Source of the DNA: Phytoseiulus persimilis
Lineage: Eukaryota > Arthropoda > Arachnida > Mesostigmata > Phytoseiidae
Direction of reading: 5' to 3'
DNA: 64,000 nt
Assembly (NCBI GenBank): GCA_037576195.1
Contig: CM075104.1
Coordinates: 6,392,775 to 6,456,774 of the forward strand
Shown: positions 22,266-37,449 of the stretch, one piece after another
Layout of the letters: each line of letters begins with the position of its first letter
Numbering within the stretch: the stretch's first letter is position 1
The notes under the pieces: model-generated
Told to the model about the DNA's origin: nothing
Seen by the model: only the letters and a program-made list of their open reading frames with translations
Database searches by the model: none
Translations under genes and position numbers: made by a program

Positions 22266-22779
22266 GTTAACAAAATATCTCGGTTCTAAGTATTCTCTCC
22301 TTGGTTGTTTCTTTCAAGATCCCTAATTCTAACTTCTCCAGTTTCATCGCAAGCGATGGGAGATGTGGTAGTTAGAGGCGACCGCCGTATTCACCATCCT
22401 TCAACTCCTCGCAGTTCGTCTACCATAACTCTTGTTTTGAGGGTTTCTCGTATCTTCCCGAGGGCGTCGTAGTTATACGCCGTCGATGCAGCAGTCGTTC
22501 ATGCTCACCCAGTTCTTATTTGAAAGTTTTTTGTATTTTTATGAAAAAGTGCTTCAACTACAAAGTCATCCCCAGCTGCGGCGCTTTTGCTCATCTCCAA
22601 TCCCGCTCAACTCAGTTCTGACGTTCCTATCATCTGAGAACGCAACAAAACCGCGCTGATCTTCGACCAGTCCTTTTCCACCTCGGGTCCCCCTTCGCGC
22701 TGTCGCCTCCGATGATGATCTCTCTCTCCCATTCGTCTCGCATAAGACCGTCTCACAGAACCATATCCTAGGTTACTCA

Positions 22780-24815
<2,036 letters not shown>

Positions 24816-24891
24816 CTTCAGTGCTCAGACGGATCCCGTGATTATGTGTTCCGTGGGACCGGTTATTGGTGACCTTTTTCTCAACGATTCC

Positions 24892-24893
24892 CT
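24892..24893 (-). other. Candidate splice acceptor for a 5' untranslated exon of rab11
   Basis: In the sense direction the sequence reads CTGCTGCTCTATTACAG|GGAATCG, a strong acceptor with a pyrimidine tract, 76 bases upstream of the start codon. It suggests that the leader begins in a further upstream exon, which was not located. CpG-rich DNA at 25500-25900 is a plausible promoter position. Confidence 0.4.
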
Positions 24894-25479
24894 GTAATAG
24901 AGCAGCAGCGTGAGAGCTTCTTTTGCACAACCCGATCCTGCATCATAATCGATTCCATATTTCTCCACCAACAGTCGCACTGTTGGATCTTGAGTGTCTC
25001 TGTCTTGAGGAACGCAAACGACTCTCTCTTATGCAGCGCATGAATTGCGGCTCAACGGCAATGCATCACAAAAACAAGACGAACGACGGGGAGGTGGAGT
25101 ACATTATAAGGTGTACGAAGTGTTGGGTAGCCAGGGCTGGCTCTGAGCGGAGTTTATCCAGGAAACTAGGAATCATCGGAGTCGCGTGCGGGGCGCCAAT
25201 CAAAGGAGCGAGACGGGTTCGGGATGAGTTTCAATTCTCTACACGCGCGGAAGAGCCCTCGAATCAGAGCGAGGTCGATGCTACAACCGGGTGGGCACAA
25301 AACCTTTCAAAGATTTCAACCCTGCATCCACGGCGAACACACAACCGCTGAGCTATGAGGACGTTCCCACAATTTGTTGGAGTTCGCAATCGCGGATGTC
25401 GACTTCGTTCGCCGATGTTGTCGCCGAATCGTGCGCACATTCGTTCTAATGCTTGCTCCGTCATTCACCCCGACCCGAG

Positions 25480-25900
25480 GAGCTTGTCTCAGAGTCGACA
25501 ACGGAGGCGATATCGTCGATTGGAGCCGGCTGGTCGCGTGGTTGGAGGCACGAGGAGCATGCACGCTGCAACGGCATGTCACTGGACCCGTCGGGGCCGG
25601 AGCGGGCAAGCGGGCCATAAGCGGCAGCCGCCATTAGGGCCAGCCAGCGAGCGATGGAGCGGGTTTCTGCATGCGCGCATGCCCGCGGGTCCCACGAAAA
25701 GGCATCACTCCTTCTAAGTGGCTGCGGGAAGATTTGCTGTTCTGCTCTCGAGAGGCGTCTCTTGGCGACAGCGGCGAGAAAACATTCGAGAATAGCCTCT
25801 CGCAAAGCCGAGCGCCCGTCCCTCGCCGGGGAAACGCGTGTGTCTTCTTTCATCCAGGACGACTCAATCATTTTGACTGAGGGAAGCACGGAAAACAAGC
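25480..25900. promoter_or_regulatory. CpG-rich region upstream of rab11, possible promoter
   Basis: CpG density rises over this stretch, which sits 0.7-1.1 kb upstream of the rab11 start codon. It contains a perfect 14-bp palindrome GCATGCGCGCATGC (25669-25682) of alternating purines and pyrimidines. No TATA box was fixed. Overlapping frames on both strands here (25461-26004) are attributed to high GC. Confidence 0.3.
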
Positions 25901-28900
25901 CCGAATCAGAAGTGTGGCCCCCCTGGAAGTGGGGCCCAGGTGGTGTGAATCATTATCGGCCGGACAGCGCGAAAATGATAAGGCTCTCGGCCAAAACGTC
26001 CTGACCAGCTTCAGAATCAGACGCGACGACTCCAAGAACCGCGAACTCTTGTTCCGGGCGGATCTGAAAGTCCCGCTCTCCTACAATCGCTTCGGGAGAT
26101 GGACACACGGGCGAGCTCAACGCGATCTCGGGTAAGGGCTTCCCTCTGTGAGCGCGTCGGCAGCATGCTAGCGAGAAGTCGCGCCCGCGGATCGAACTCT
26201 GGTTCGGGTGGACCCTCCGAATTTCCTCAAAGCGATTCTCGGGTCTCTTTCTAGAATGGGGCATCTGATTCAAGCGGCCTCGAAACAGTCGGCGCTGCGT
26301 TTGCAGTCGAAGAGATTCCAACCATCCGAAGAGTTCGAAGGCAACGTCTCTCCCCTTTTCATCGGAGTGAAGAGCGCGTTGAGACTACTCGAGACGACGT
26401 AACAAAAACGCTTTCATTGCTGAGTTTCAATCTATCGACAGTGCGTTTCACGTGACTGACCGAAAGACCAACAGAGCGACGGAAGCACCGCTTAGGCTGA
26501 ACGGCCCTAAATTGATTTTTGCCGCTTCGTTAGGGTCGTCGTCACCGTCCACGCGGGTGTGCTGACCGACCGTTCCCAGGCCGCAGAGTTCTCGCTGCCA
26601 TTTCCGCAGCGACGACCGCGACAACGATGACGGTAGCGTCGACGACGTCGCTAATGAAACACTTTTGTTGTTCGAGTATGTACGTGTGCGCGAAGATGGC
26701 GAGAAACGTTCCTGTCGAAATAAGAAAGTTCGCGCTGCAATGTGACGACCCGCACGCCGTCCTAACCGGTTGCGTTCCTTCTTGTTGTTCTGCGGGATCG
26801 GCCGGTTTCTCGTTGGCCTTGGCGGACTGCGTGTGCAGGCCGTCGACGAAAAATCATCGGGCGAAAAATAACGAATGGCGTCCGCACCCCAGCTCTTTCA
26901 CTTGAGCGACCCAATCATCCTCATCGCAGAACAAACAGACTCCGTTGGGAACGATTCAAAACCAAGAGACTCCAAAAGAGAATTTCCCTCTCACAGAAGT
27001 GAATGTAAACCACAGAGGTTTCGATCACCACTGGATCGCGTGATTGATCCGGCGCGAAACTTGGATTCGCTCCGAATGGCTCAGAAATGATCGTGCGCGA
27101 GCCGAGGAAGATGGAGGGTCTTACCGGGGAATCGAGGATACGAGGAATATCTCATCTTGGTCAGCTCGATTGGAATCACGTTTGACAGCCACAGCGCGAA
27201 GGGGTCTCGCTAAATATTCGAGCGATACCTAATTGATGACCTGAAACGTCGCGACTCCAAACAACGAAATCGAAAATGCATCGAGCGAGCGCGCCGTCCC
27301 ATCTGACGCAACATCTTTCGGGAATCAGGCTCCGGAAACGATTCGACAAGGGCGCGCCCTCGCAGCGACACCTGAGCGCCATATGGCGCGACCCTCGCCA
27401 AATGATTCGTCGTTTCTGCTTCAAATGCTTCATCAAACGGTTCGAGCTCTCGTTCATAGCCTGATTTGCTTAGGGGTTCGCCCCCCCCCCCCCCCCTCAC
27501 GACTTTCGGAGAACTTGGACGTGGGTGATCGCGGAGCGCTCCCGAGAAACCGATTCCACTCATCACCCGGAGTCATGTAAGAACTTACAGACTCCTACAT
27601 CAATGTAGCCTGGCGATTTTTAGAGGAGCCGCTTGCGAGCCACAGGGGTCGCCAGGAGGCTCATGGCGAGCTGGTGAAGGTCGCTCAGGTGGGCAGAGGT
27701 TGTGATACACCGATATAGCCGCCAGTGGGCTGAGTGAGCTCGTACTGCTTTCGTCCAATCTGTAGTCACCCTGATCGCTCAATCATCCCCTGAACGGCAA
27801 CCTCGCAGGAGGCCCCTCCTGGGATACACTGAGAGACATCGTGTGAATCTCCTCTCAACGCAACCGAATTTGGCGCGGTTTCGTTGCTCCAGAGCTCTTC
27901 AACCGAGACAGGCAATCAGAGGTCGTTGGCGGAAGATCTCTGCGACAAAACCCGACAAGTTTGTTCCGTTCAAGCCCAGGAGTGAAAATGCCGCTACACT
28001 CATGGACGGAGTGCAGAAAAGCGAACGACGGTAAATACAGCTCAGCCACAGGTTCAGTGGTAGAACAACAAGAGTTGTGCCGCCAGACGAGCCCACAGTC
28101 CACGTAAGAGCTGGCTGTGGTTTTCGCCCGGCACACCATTGCAGTCAAATATTTACTCAATGCGAGCTGTTCTATTTAAACATTCATGAACGCGACGACG
28201 TCGACGACATACGTGTGAGTCCGTGTCTGAGACCATGTGCGAATCGCGAGCTCGAGCGTAGGCGCATCACACCATTAAGATCAACGGTTACGTGGAAAAT
28301 TCAGCGTCATCCGAGTATGACATATCATCGCCGAAGCTGCTAGTCACTGCAGCGGAATCCCTCCGCTCAAACAATTTTCCCAGAAGCGGGATATCATGCG
28401 GGGCAATGAGTTGCGGCTAGTATTACGACACTCGCGAAAGAGTTCACACTTCGAAGCGGTCCTGCGATCGATGTGTCAATCAGAATCGATAAGCGTCACT
28501 CGCTATTGAGAATGTTTTCTACAAGCCTTCCATAGCTCTTGGAGTCTAAGCATTCGTTGGCGGAGCAAAACAAATCATTTCCATGGTGCCTCGCGAGAAA
28601 ATTCATCTCCGAGCTGGTAGCAGAACGGCGGAAACTGGTTTCTGAGGCTCAACCACATCTCGCGGCAGAAGTGGAATTATTCGGTTACGTTCGCTGCCTC
28701 TTCCGACTCCTTCCAGAATATGCATGCATCGATTCACCATCGGCGAAAAACAATGGACTACAGATTATGACATTGGAAGGAAGACGCCGATGCGTTAGAT
28801 GAAGGTGGTGTGAACGGCGTCTTGTGATTTTTTTCCACTTCGCGAACGACACCAATATCAGCCGAAGAGACCTTCAACCAACGACACAACGCGCTCGTTG

Positions 28901-31900
28901 GATCTCCGCGGCGGAGAAGGGTAGAGGCTTCCGCCAGAGAGTGTCCAGAACTTGTGAAGATCGATTTTTTCTCCGCTAGCTCGACGCCTACTTAATCTCT
29001 ACCAGATTTGAGTATGAATATCTGACGCAACGGCGCCAACGAGCGCAGGGAATCTGCATTCGGTTCGAGACATCGAACCTACAGAAACACTCACAGCCAC
29101 TACCGCTCGACCAGTTTCTTTTTCTTGTCTCCCATCCTGATCTTGAATCTGAACGAGAGTTTGAGACGCAAAACATTCCGTCGAGCAAGAGCCGAGAGCA
29201 TCAGACATGTAAGAAGCTGTCACTATGCATTCCGCGGATGCTGCTCTTTCGGACGAGCAACAGATAGACTCCTGAAATCATCCCACCCAAGGAAAGGCGC
29301 GCTAAATTTTACTTGGAAACGATGCTTCGGATCCACTTCTCGGACTCCGCAGCACTTTTTCTTCCATCTGCCGGTTTCCTTGCCGCACTTGACCAACAAG
29401 CAAGCCAGCAAGAAAACAGTCCTACGCAACGGACAGCAGGGGTTATCATTCCGTTGGCTGGTTACGGCGCAGCAGCGGCTCATGCAGCGGATTCGTAGCC
29501 GGGTCGGTGTATTCTGCAGGGTGCATTCATATCAATCTCAACCAGGATGACGTGGAAGGATTCAAAGGAGGCGTCAACGGTCTGCTCTCCGAATTCGATG
29601 ACATTAATCAAAACAGGGCCTCCTGTTCCTGAGTCACATAGTCGGCACAGAGATGTGCCATTTAGCGCATCGCTCACCAACTGCCTCTCAATGGAATCCG
29701 CGACTCGACGCGATTGGGCCAGATCACAATTTCACTCGCAACGAATTTGTTCCACCAGTCGGAGAAAGACTTTGAGCGACCATTGCATGATGAAATTATC
29801 TCCGAGGAGAAAAGGCACTCGAGGAACCTCGTTGAGGTCTCCGAACCGAAGTGTGCATGAAGCATTTGAGCAGTATCAATGTCGAGGTCTCGAGCTCACA
29901 CGAGAACAGCGATCGAAGGAACGGGGGGGCTAGAGAGGTTTGTTGCCGGAAAATATCGTGATTACAAGCTGTCACTTGATCGTGGCTTCCATGGAAAAGG
30001 GGAGTGTTGCTTCGAGTGTCCCAGTTTCTGAAATTCTCCCAACACCATCGAAATACTCGACCGAAAGTGCTTTACCTGAACGGCCTGTAAAGCCTCGGTG
30101 TTCACAGGCCACCGGATGATAGCAGATATTCCGAAAAAATCAGGAAACTTGAAAAATCATGAGTCACAAATGCTTGTGTTTACATCAAAGCTAAATCTTG
30201 GAACGTAGGCGGCCGCACAGAGCCACACGGCACCAGTTCAAATTTTCCCGCGCTGCCGGCGTTCGGGGCTGCACTGTAGTTTTGACGGCTTTCCGAGTTT
30301 CCTTCACAGAAATGCGTCTCTGGTCACAAGGAAGAGACCTCGTGGTAGTTCGGAGCATGAGAATCACGTTGGGAGATGCATCCCGTCAGAACTCAACTCC
30401 GAGGCTTGACAATGTCCCTCGCCTAACGGACATTTCCGCGGTTTGGGAGAGTACGACGCGTATAGCTCGAATGTTACGGGAACCTTGTTCTTCTACCGGC
30501 GATGAATCCGGATATCTCCGCATTGAGATGCACGGGATTGCTCGAATCGCTGTATCTTCAGATCTATTCGGAACTTCTCGGGGCGTACGAGCCTCCTCCC
30601 ATCGATTCTCGATTCACAGACTCGACCCACCCCTCCACTTACACCGTTGCCAATGTAACGAAATTCCCGCTAAGAGTGATCGTAACAGCAAAATGGGGGT
30701 GTCTCTATCGGGGTATACGGCGGAATTTCCTGCACAACTGATATGGCGAGGAGCGGGGTAGGGCACCGCTACAACTCACCTTTGAAGCCCGTATTGGGGA
30801 TTGCAGAGTGGGTCACTAAAACACGGATCGTCGAGCCGCTGCTGAGCAAAGCTGGGAACTGCTCGCTTCGACTGCCCTGTTATTCGTCTAATTGATGCCG
30901 AGCGTATTTCTGGTCGGTATGCTGGTGTTTAAAGGATTCACGTCTCTCCGAAGGCGTTTTACCGCAGCGAACTGTCACAGCCAGAGCAGGCGATACGATT
31001 GAACGTTTCAAAAATCCCAGTTCCATCTCATCTACTTTTAATCGCTCAGATTCGAAGTAATCCAGATTCCACAGTTGACTGAGAAATATAATCTCGTGAT
31101 TTTAGTGGATACCGCCGACCGAGAACCTCATCAGAACGAATTGAGTGTCATAATATGTTCGTGCTCGGAGCTCAATGAAGTCTCCTGGCAGTCTAACCTA
31201 TCACTGTTGCGATCAGGGCGACACATCTCGAATCATTCGCTGCTCCAACTAGGACTACGGTCGAATTTGCTCAACATCGTGCAATGAGCAGGAATGATAT
31301 CTTGGACGTTTCGCATTCGTGAGATTTTTGCACAGCATAGCCGGGAGCGCAACGCATATCCGCCTTTCTTCTGGTTAGAGATTACTTTCTCGGGATTAAT
31401 CGAACTAGCATGTTATTTACATGTCCAGCGCTGCATATTGAGTCCGATCGATCACGAGCCTCCATGGCTCGACGCTATGGGATATCGAATTGTATAGCTC
31501 GGGTGCCTTCAGCATGAGTTCAATGAAAGTTCCTCAGGGCTTCCCGATGGAATCACAGTTCGCTAGCGAACACATATCTCGAAGGATGAATCGAGCGAGG
31601 ATTCCCGTTGCCATTTTCTCTGCTTCCTGATTTCACCGAGTCGGGAAAGGTGGCTTAGGAACAGACGGCTGATGAGAGAGACTCAGGCCTCCTGGTGGGT
31701 TCGTCTCAGTTTCTGATATCGACTGCATTCCGCTCCCCGGATATTGCTCTTAATTTGAGCAGATTTCTCAGGTTCATTTCTCAGGCTATCACGCAGAAGA
31801 AGTGGAGGGCTGGAGTGACCTCGAAGTGCTGTTGAGACCGAATCAGTCAACCAATGCCCGTCAGAAATCAGCGAGCCCAAAGGAACAGTTCAATAGTGCA

Positions 31901-34900
31901 AAGCCTCGATAGAACTGCGGAGGCCCCAGGAGTTCGTATAGTTCAAACGAGCAGGGAGAACTTCTGGTACAGGAAGCTCTATTTTAGTTGGACTCCCGTA
32001 TCATCTTCCAATCTCAACCTCAAGATCCAAGGCACATTGGAGTAGCGCGCCGTTTCCGACCAAATTCAGCAACCGCCGACGAGAGCTGACGCAAATATCA
32101 CATATTATCAAAAGTGGGAAGCTGGGTTCCGGTCATCGGCAGCCGAGACCATTCTCGAGTTTGCTGTGGGCCTTATTTATGGAATTATCAACTAGCTATC
32201 CGTCACGTATATCTTATCGCTCGCCTCTGCTCTCGTCCTGATCGAGTGAAGTGTACAGCGACTGCCGCCACCAACACCACCGCTGCGCAGCCGCCGCCAC
32301 AAGTTCAGCCAATCATATCCAAAGCCTCAAAAGCGGGATTTCGCATTCCCTGACGAACATCAACTTCATCCTGCTGTTATAAATTGCTTTCAGCGACCAG
32401 AAATAGCAGCTCGGAACATTGCCTCGTTCCACCCTCGCGATTCGGATGCATCGCCGTCGGCGGTACTCCGCCTGCAATCTGTAACTCTGAATTCGCCATG
32501 CGAGGAGTATGTTCAGAGCCAGTATCAAAGCTGGTGTTGGCTGCGGGTGTATCGAATCGTGAACTCGCTTTTCATGGACCCAAGGAGTATACGATGCTGA
32601 TGAATCCCCAAATATTCGAATCGCTTGCGTCGTTCGGACGAATTGCGTTCAAGGTTTCAGACACTGCCCCGCAAGGTCGTATCACCCGGAGCTCCTGCGA
32701 GAAGAATCTCGCCATACTTTCATCAGACAATGAGAGCCTTTCTAGTATTTCCATAGGCTCTCCCTCGACACTGGAATTTTCCAGAGGCTAGCTCGGAGAA
32801 TCGAGCGACAAGTTAAGAGCGAGGATTGCGAAAAAGCTCGGTCGAGAAACGGAACATTAGAACTGGCAAATACTAATTTCCCCGATCCCGCTGTTTAATA
32901 TATTCGCCGTTGGAGCGAGGGAAGAGCCGAATTAACTCCACGCGAAAGTCCGCGTGGAGACTCGGTCCTTGAAGGATTTGCTGAACACAGAGCAAGGGAA
33001 CGGACCTCTTGATTCTCTGTTCGGAAGATTCCTTGGATTTCAGTTGCATGCACAAAGCTGCTCGAGGAACTCGGAGCAGAGTGGGAATGGAAAGCAAGCT
33101 GCTCTTCTGGGTTAGCCGGACGTCAGCCTGTTTCTAGATGTTCATCATTGAAACTATGAATGCTCTCCCGAGGCTGTGTCACGTTAGGCACGGGTGAGTG
33201 AGAATCCCTGTCTAATCAAGTAGAAAACGGGATTCTTGGCTTCAAAGAGATGAGTTCTGTGTTCGAGTGTTGAATGGCTCCAGCTTTGGTTCCTTGCCAG
33301 TAATTCATGTGTCACATGTTGATGCATTTCTTCGATTTCCCCTCCCGGGAACATGCTCCTGATTTCGCTCCGGCGTCGTCAGAAGAAAAAACAATGACTC
33401 AGAGGCTGCTCCGATGGCCTGAGATCGGAGTTCGTCGGCTTTTGTCGCCGAAGTTTCACGCAAGCCACTATGGCTGGGTTGATTCCTCGCTCGGATAGCA
33501 CAAGGACGTGCTCACATCAGCCGACCCCACGAACCCAATGGATGTTTAGATTCCGGGATCGCGAATTAGCCACTCGCAGTCGCACGAAAACCTGTTAGCC
33601 AACCTGATATGTCTTCACTAGAGCCTGGAAGTTTGGTTGATTTTTCGAAATCATCCCATCGCCTGAGATTAATCAGTTGCAATGTGGGTGTAGTTCCAAG
33701 AACAAAAACACCCAAACTCCCAAGCTCTAGTCATCACAGATCCGCTCTTCGTTGAGTTCGCTTCTCATTCGCGGATCGGGAGTTCCCGATTCCCGGAGGT
33801 AGAACGACAGAGGCGACTCTCATCCGATAGGGGAAGAGTCCGATAGCATTCTTGTTGCGGCACTCTAACCTATTCGCGTTTGCTCTCCTTTTTTCTTTTG
33901 AACTGTTCCTCTCCGAGGATGGCGCACGTATTTCGTTCGCGCGCTACGCTTGTCACAAAAAGTCCGGTACAAGCCATCGCATCCGTGAGAGGCTACCGGG
34001 AAAAAGCTCGGCAGACAAAAACTGAGCCATCTCAAGACCATGAGAGTGCAGGCCCGAGTTGTACTCTACGATTTCTCAAGATAACGGCGTTCTCTTTCAT
34101 TTGAAATCTCGGGAAAGCGTGCCTCCTGCTCTTGCTTACCATGTTGTTAGGATTTGTGATCGAGTTTTCAGCGAGGGAGAAGCTTCCTTCTGCGACTTCG
34201 CGGTCTTCGAACCGCTTCCGAATCATGATATTATTACCAGAAATCATCAGGCTCCATGATACGACTTCCCACATCGAGGTTTTTATTTCCCTCACTGCAA
34301 ATAGTATTTTGGTGATATTGCTCGTAGAGAAGCCCTGCAACCGGAGTCACCGGCCACCAGAGACACCTGCGAGGAGAGCCGGTGCCTTTCTTCGAGTTTT
34401 CGGCTCTTGTATCTCCTTCATTCAACCAGGTTTGGTCCATGGGATGGTCACGAAAATGTTCATGAGATACAACAAGGGTTGCGAATCGCACGCTTGTGGA
34501 TCGACAAAGTTCCGCGACTCCGATGATTTTCCCGAGACTTCTCCACATCAATCGCGAATTCCAACAAGACTATGCCTCAATTCAAACTTGAGTCCATTCC
34601 GAGAACATTAGAGCTTCCCCGATACAATGCGTTCTCCGGTTCTTTCGGAAAGTCATCTCTTTCTGACCCAGGGTAATATTATCGTATCAGCTATGAAATA
34701 ATCCAGATCCTCCCGCTCTCATATAGTTTGCGTGAGATGTAATAATTCCGTGCACAGATCGGGATGTAGAGGTCATCAGAGCTGCCGATCGGTATTTTCT
34801 CATAACTTGTTGCTAATCTGAATTGTGCTCGTTATTATGAAACGCACCGCATCAAACGAATGAGAGAACGAGGCATAGGTCCGTCATAACCGCTCCCCGT

Positions 34901-36650
34901 CGATATCAGACTCAGGTACCGCATGGAGGACCTCGTTTCGATTCAACGACCGGCAGCGATCTTGACGGCATCCCCCTCACTTGTCAGTTCCAAACTGAAT
35001 TCCTCGCCTCAACAGTGTATGAGCACCGAGCGTTGTACGCTCTGCATGCTGACCGGATGTTGCCAAGCCACATAATAAACAGAGTCGGGGGAGCCCCGCG
35101 TGGCCGTTGAATTATGCAATGCTACAACAAGGTCGTTGTGCTCCAACACCGGGACTGGAATGGTCAATTACCACGACGCGGCGTGGTGAAATATTAAGTG
35201 CATTGACCGCGATTCCCTTCTGTTAACGACATTATGAATCGTTTCCCTACGACTCCGTCCCCCTGGAGAGCGAGCGCAATACCACGACGCAGTCCACTGC
35301 TGCTCAGGCGAGTTGTCGCGCGATAGAATTTTCCAGAATCATTGAATTCACAATCGAAGCCCTTGAGACTGCGATCGTGCTTCGAGAAGACATTCATGTA
35401 ATTCGGGAACAGTGGAAAGAGGAAGAACCGAGCGCAACCGATCGGAGAATTTCCCGAGTTTCCTGAATTTTCGTGGGAGCCAAACGCAGCGGAGGACCCG
35501 TGTTTTTCTCTCTCAAACCCATATGGATCCGTGTCAGGAGAAGAATCGCGGAGTTCCTGTCAGAAATCACGATCGTTTCATCGACGGAATGTCAACTCCT
35601 GGGCCTCCTTCAGGACGCTGCGTGTCCGTGGAATCTCCAGGAAAACCTCCTGACGCGGTGAAACAACACAGCCGCGCGCACCTCATCGTTATGTAAGACC
35701 CCGCGAGAATTTGCACGACATTATTGTGAAATAATTGCACGTTTCTCGGTGGAGCGACGTCGCCTCTAGAAGTTCAGGAGGCCGACCGAGGACTTAACGG
35801 ATTCGTTTCGGTTTGGTTAGATTCGGTCCGAAGCGGGCGGATTGGCTCGAAGTGTTCCAACTCCCTTTATGTAGATGTTGCGAAAAACGTCCGACCTTTA
35901 GGCTGGGAGGGCGCATCCGTTGGCGGATTCGGATTGAACTCGGCGCTTCTGCAACTCTCCGCTCCCTTCCCAATGTGGGCGGCTCAGGGGGCGATGGACC
36001 AACCCCCCTCCGACTGGCGGGCTCGGGCCACGGAGCTTCGGTTGCTGCCGCCGTCCCCGTAGCGAGAAGGATGCTACCGGCATCGTCCGACCGAGCGGCT
36101 ATCTCCCATTGAAATTCAGACCACGGCATCGAAGGAGCAGAAGGAGAACCCCGTTTCCCTTCGCTCAAAAGTTTGTTTGTTCGAGGACATTCCCTTCGGG
36201 GACAGACGCACAGACAGGAACGGACTGAGGATGGACTCATGGACAGATAAACAGACCGACCGAGCGAGCGGGAGTTGGACGGCGTGCTTCCCAAGGAACG
36301 GCTGCAGTTCGCGGGGAGAACCTCGATCGTCTCACCGTTGTCGGCGCTCGGAAGTATTGTCTGGCAAAGCGATCTCGGGTCAACAAAAACAATCTTCGAG
36401 CATCACTCCGAGAGGGGACGCATTGGAGACGCCGATCGGAACTATCTAATCAGGGTCTCAGGAAACGCAGACAGCCTCGAGTGCTGGGATCACTTGGAGT
36501 ACGGAGGACTCCTCGAGCTCTGAAAAGGAGGAGAATTCTCATGACAACGGCCATGGCGCAGAGTTTGAGTGATGCATCGACAGCGGACGCAACAACTATA
36601 GCGACAGAGATTGGGACGACGACGTCGACGATAACGGGCGGGAGCGGTAT
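25901..36650. other. Long intergenic stretch, no supported gene
   Basis: Apart from the homopolymer at 27481 no repeat was seen. Frames of 120-190 codons (for example plus 30198-30761 and 29125-29550) start at non-ATG codons or lack domains, splice partners and signals. A second CpG-rich patch lies at 26560-26880, with a 92-codon ATG frame (26627-26905) of odd Cys-rich composition that is not recognised. Confidence 0.45.
27481..27496. repeat. Poly-C run (16)
   Basis: Sixteen C in a row. Long homopolymers like this also occur inside the hAT-type miniature elements of the window, but no element ends were found around this one. Confidence 0.9.
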
Positions 36651-36654
36651 GAGT

Positions 36655-36660
36655 TTTATT
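36655..36660 (-). terminator. AATAAA signal downstream of the candidate gene at 36.8-37.4 kb
   Basis: The plus strand reads tttatt; in the minus sense, GAATAAAAC lies about 100 bases after the TGA at 36761. The spacing suits a short 3' untranslated region. Confidence 0.35.
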
Positions 36661-36760
36661 CGCCTTCGTTCCTCCGGCTCGGGGAAATTCTCTGAATGCC
36701 GTAAAAAGTTGGGCCGGCCCGAGCTCGGACCAGAGGAGCTCGGGATATGCGGCAGTTAAT

Positions 36761-37448
36761 TCATCGCCGACTCAAAGAGCAACTAGCTGTCTGTGACAGC
36801 CAGTCCCTTCTGTCGTTCGCCGGGGGTACGACATCTGGCTTGTTTGCGGGGCTGAACAAGAGCTGCAACACTCGCGAGTTAGTCGACTGGCCCTGGTGGT
36901 GGTGGTCGTAGCCGTCATGTGGTGGCTGAATAAATCCAAAATTACGCCAGGCTTTTGTGTCCTCTTCCATTTCCAAGTTTGGAGCAGGCGGAGACGGGCT
37001 CGCCTGAATAGCGGAGGAGAGTCATACGTTCGTTGCAAGTCGTGTTGGGGCTCGCACCACCGGTGGCTCCTCTCTGAAACGCTCTATGTCTCGTGGTCAA
37101 ACTGCCCACTCGGAGGCCGTTGAGTAAACGTCGTTCTCGATGCTCATGACTCTCGAACGAGGTGAGCGACTGATCCGGACGGAGATTATTACCATCTGAT
37201 GGTTTTTAAATCAAGATGAACCACTCCTTGCCATCATCCGTCCAAGCTCTACGACCGTCGGTTCTCTGTTCCTTTGTGGGGCCGTCCCTTCTCTCGCTCA
37301 CAAACGAGGAGACCGATGTCAAACGAGTGAAAGTCGAGCCGTTGCGTCGATGGCACTCCTTCTTGCGATGGCCGGTCTGGCAATACTCGGGGCGAGTCGT
37401 CTCGTAACTCTCGCATGGCCCTTTGAAGAGTTTGGTCATCGTTGCCAT
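36761..37448 (-). CDS. Candidate two-exon gene, 129 residues, unknown function
   Basis: Proposed exons: 37302-37448 (ATG at 37448, 49 codons, ending at a GTGAGC donor) and 36761-37003 (acceptor CTCTCCTCCGCTATTCAG, then 80 codons and TGA). Both junctions are phase 0, and the 298-base intron is a normal size for this genome. The last exon is the better-supported part: good polypyrimidine acceptor, a frame with varied composition (start PAPNLEMEEDTKAW, then FIQPPHDGYDHHHQGQS), and an AATAAA 100 bases downstream. Exon 1 is basic (RKKECHRR) and less certain; a 162-codon frame on the same strand (37249-37737) competes with it. No domain is recognised. The protein would be soluble and partly disordered, with a His cluster. 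Confidence 0.3.
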
Positions 37449-37449
37449 C

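Noticed and set aside
30080-30110. Hairpin GGCCTGT...ACAGGCC
   Set aside because: A 7-bp stem with a 15-base loop is common by chance and has no flanking pairing expected of a microRNA precursor.
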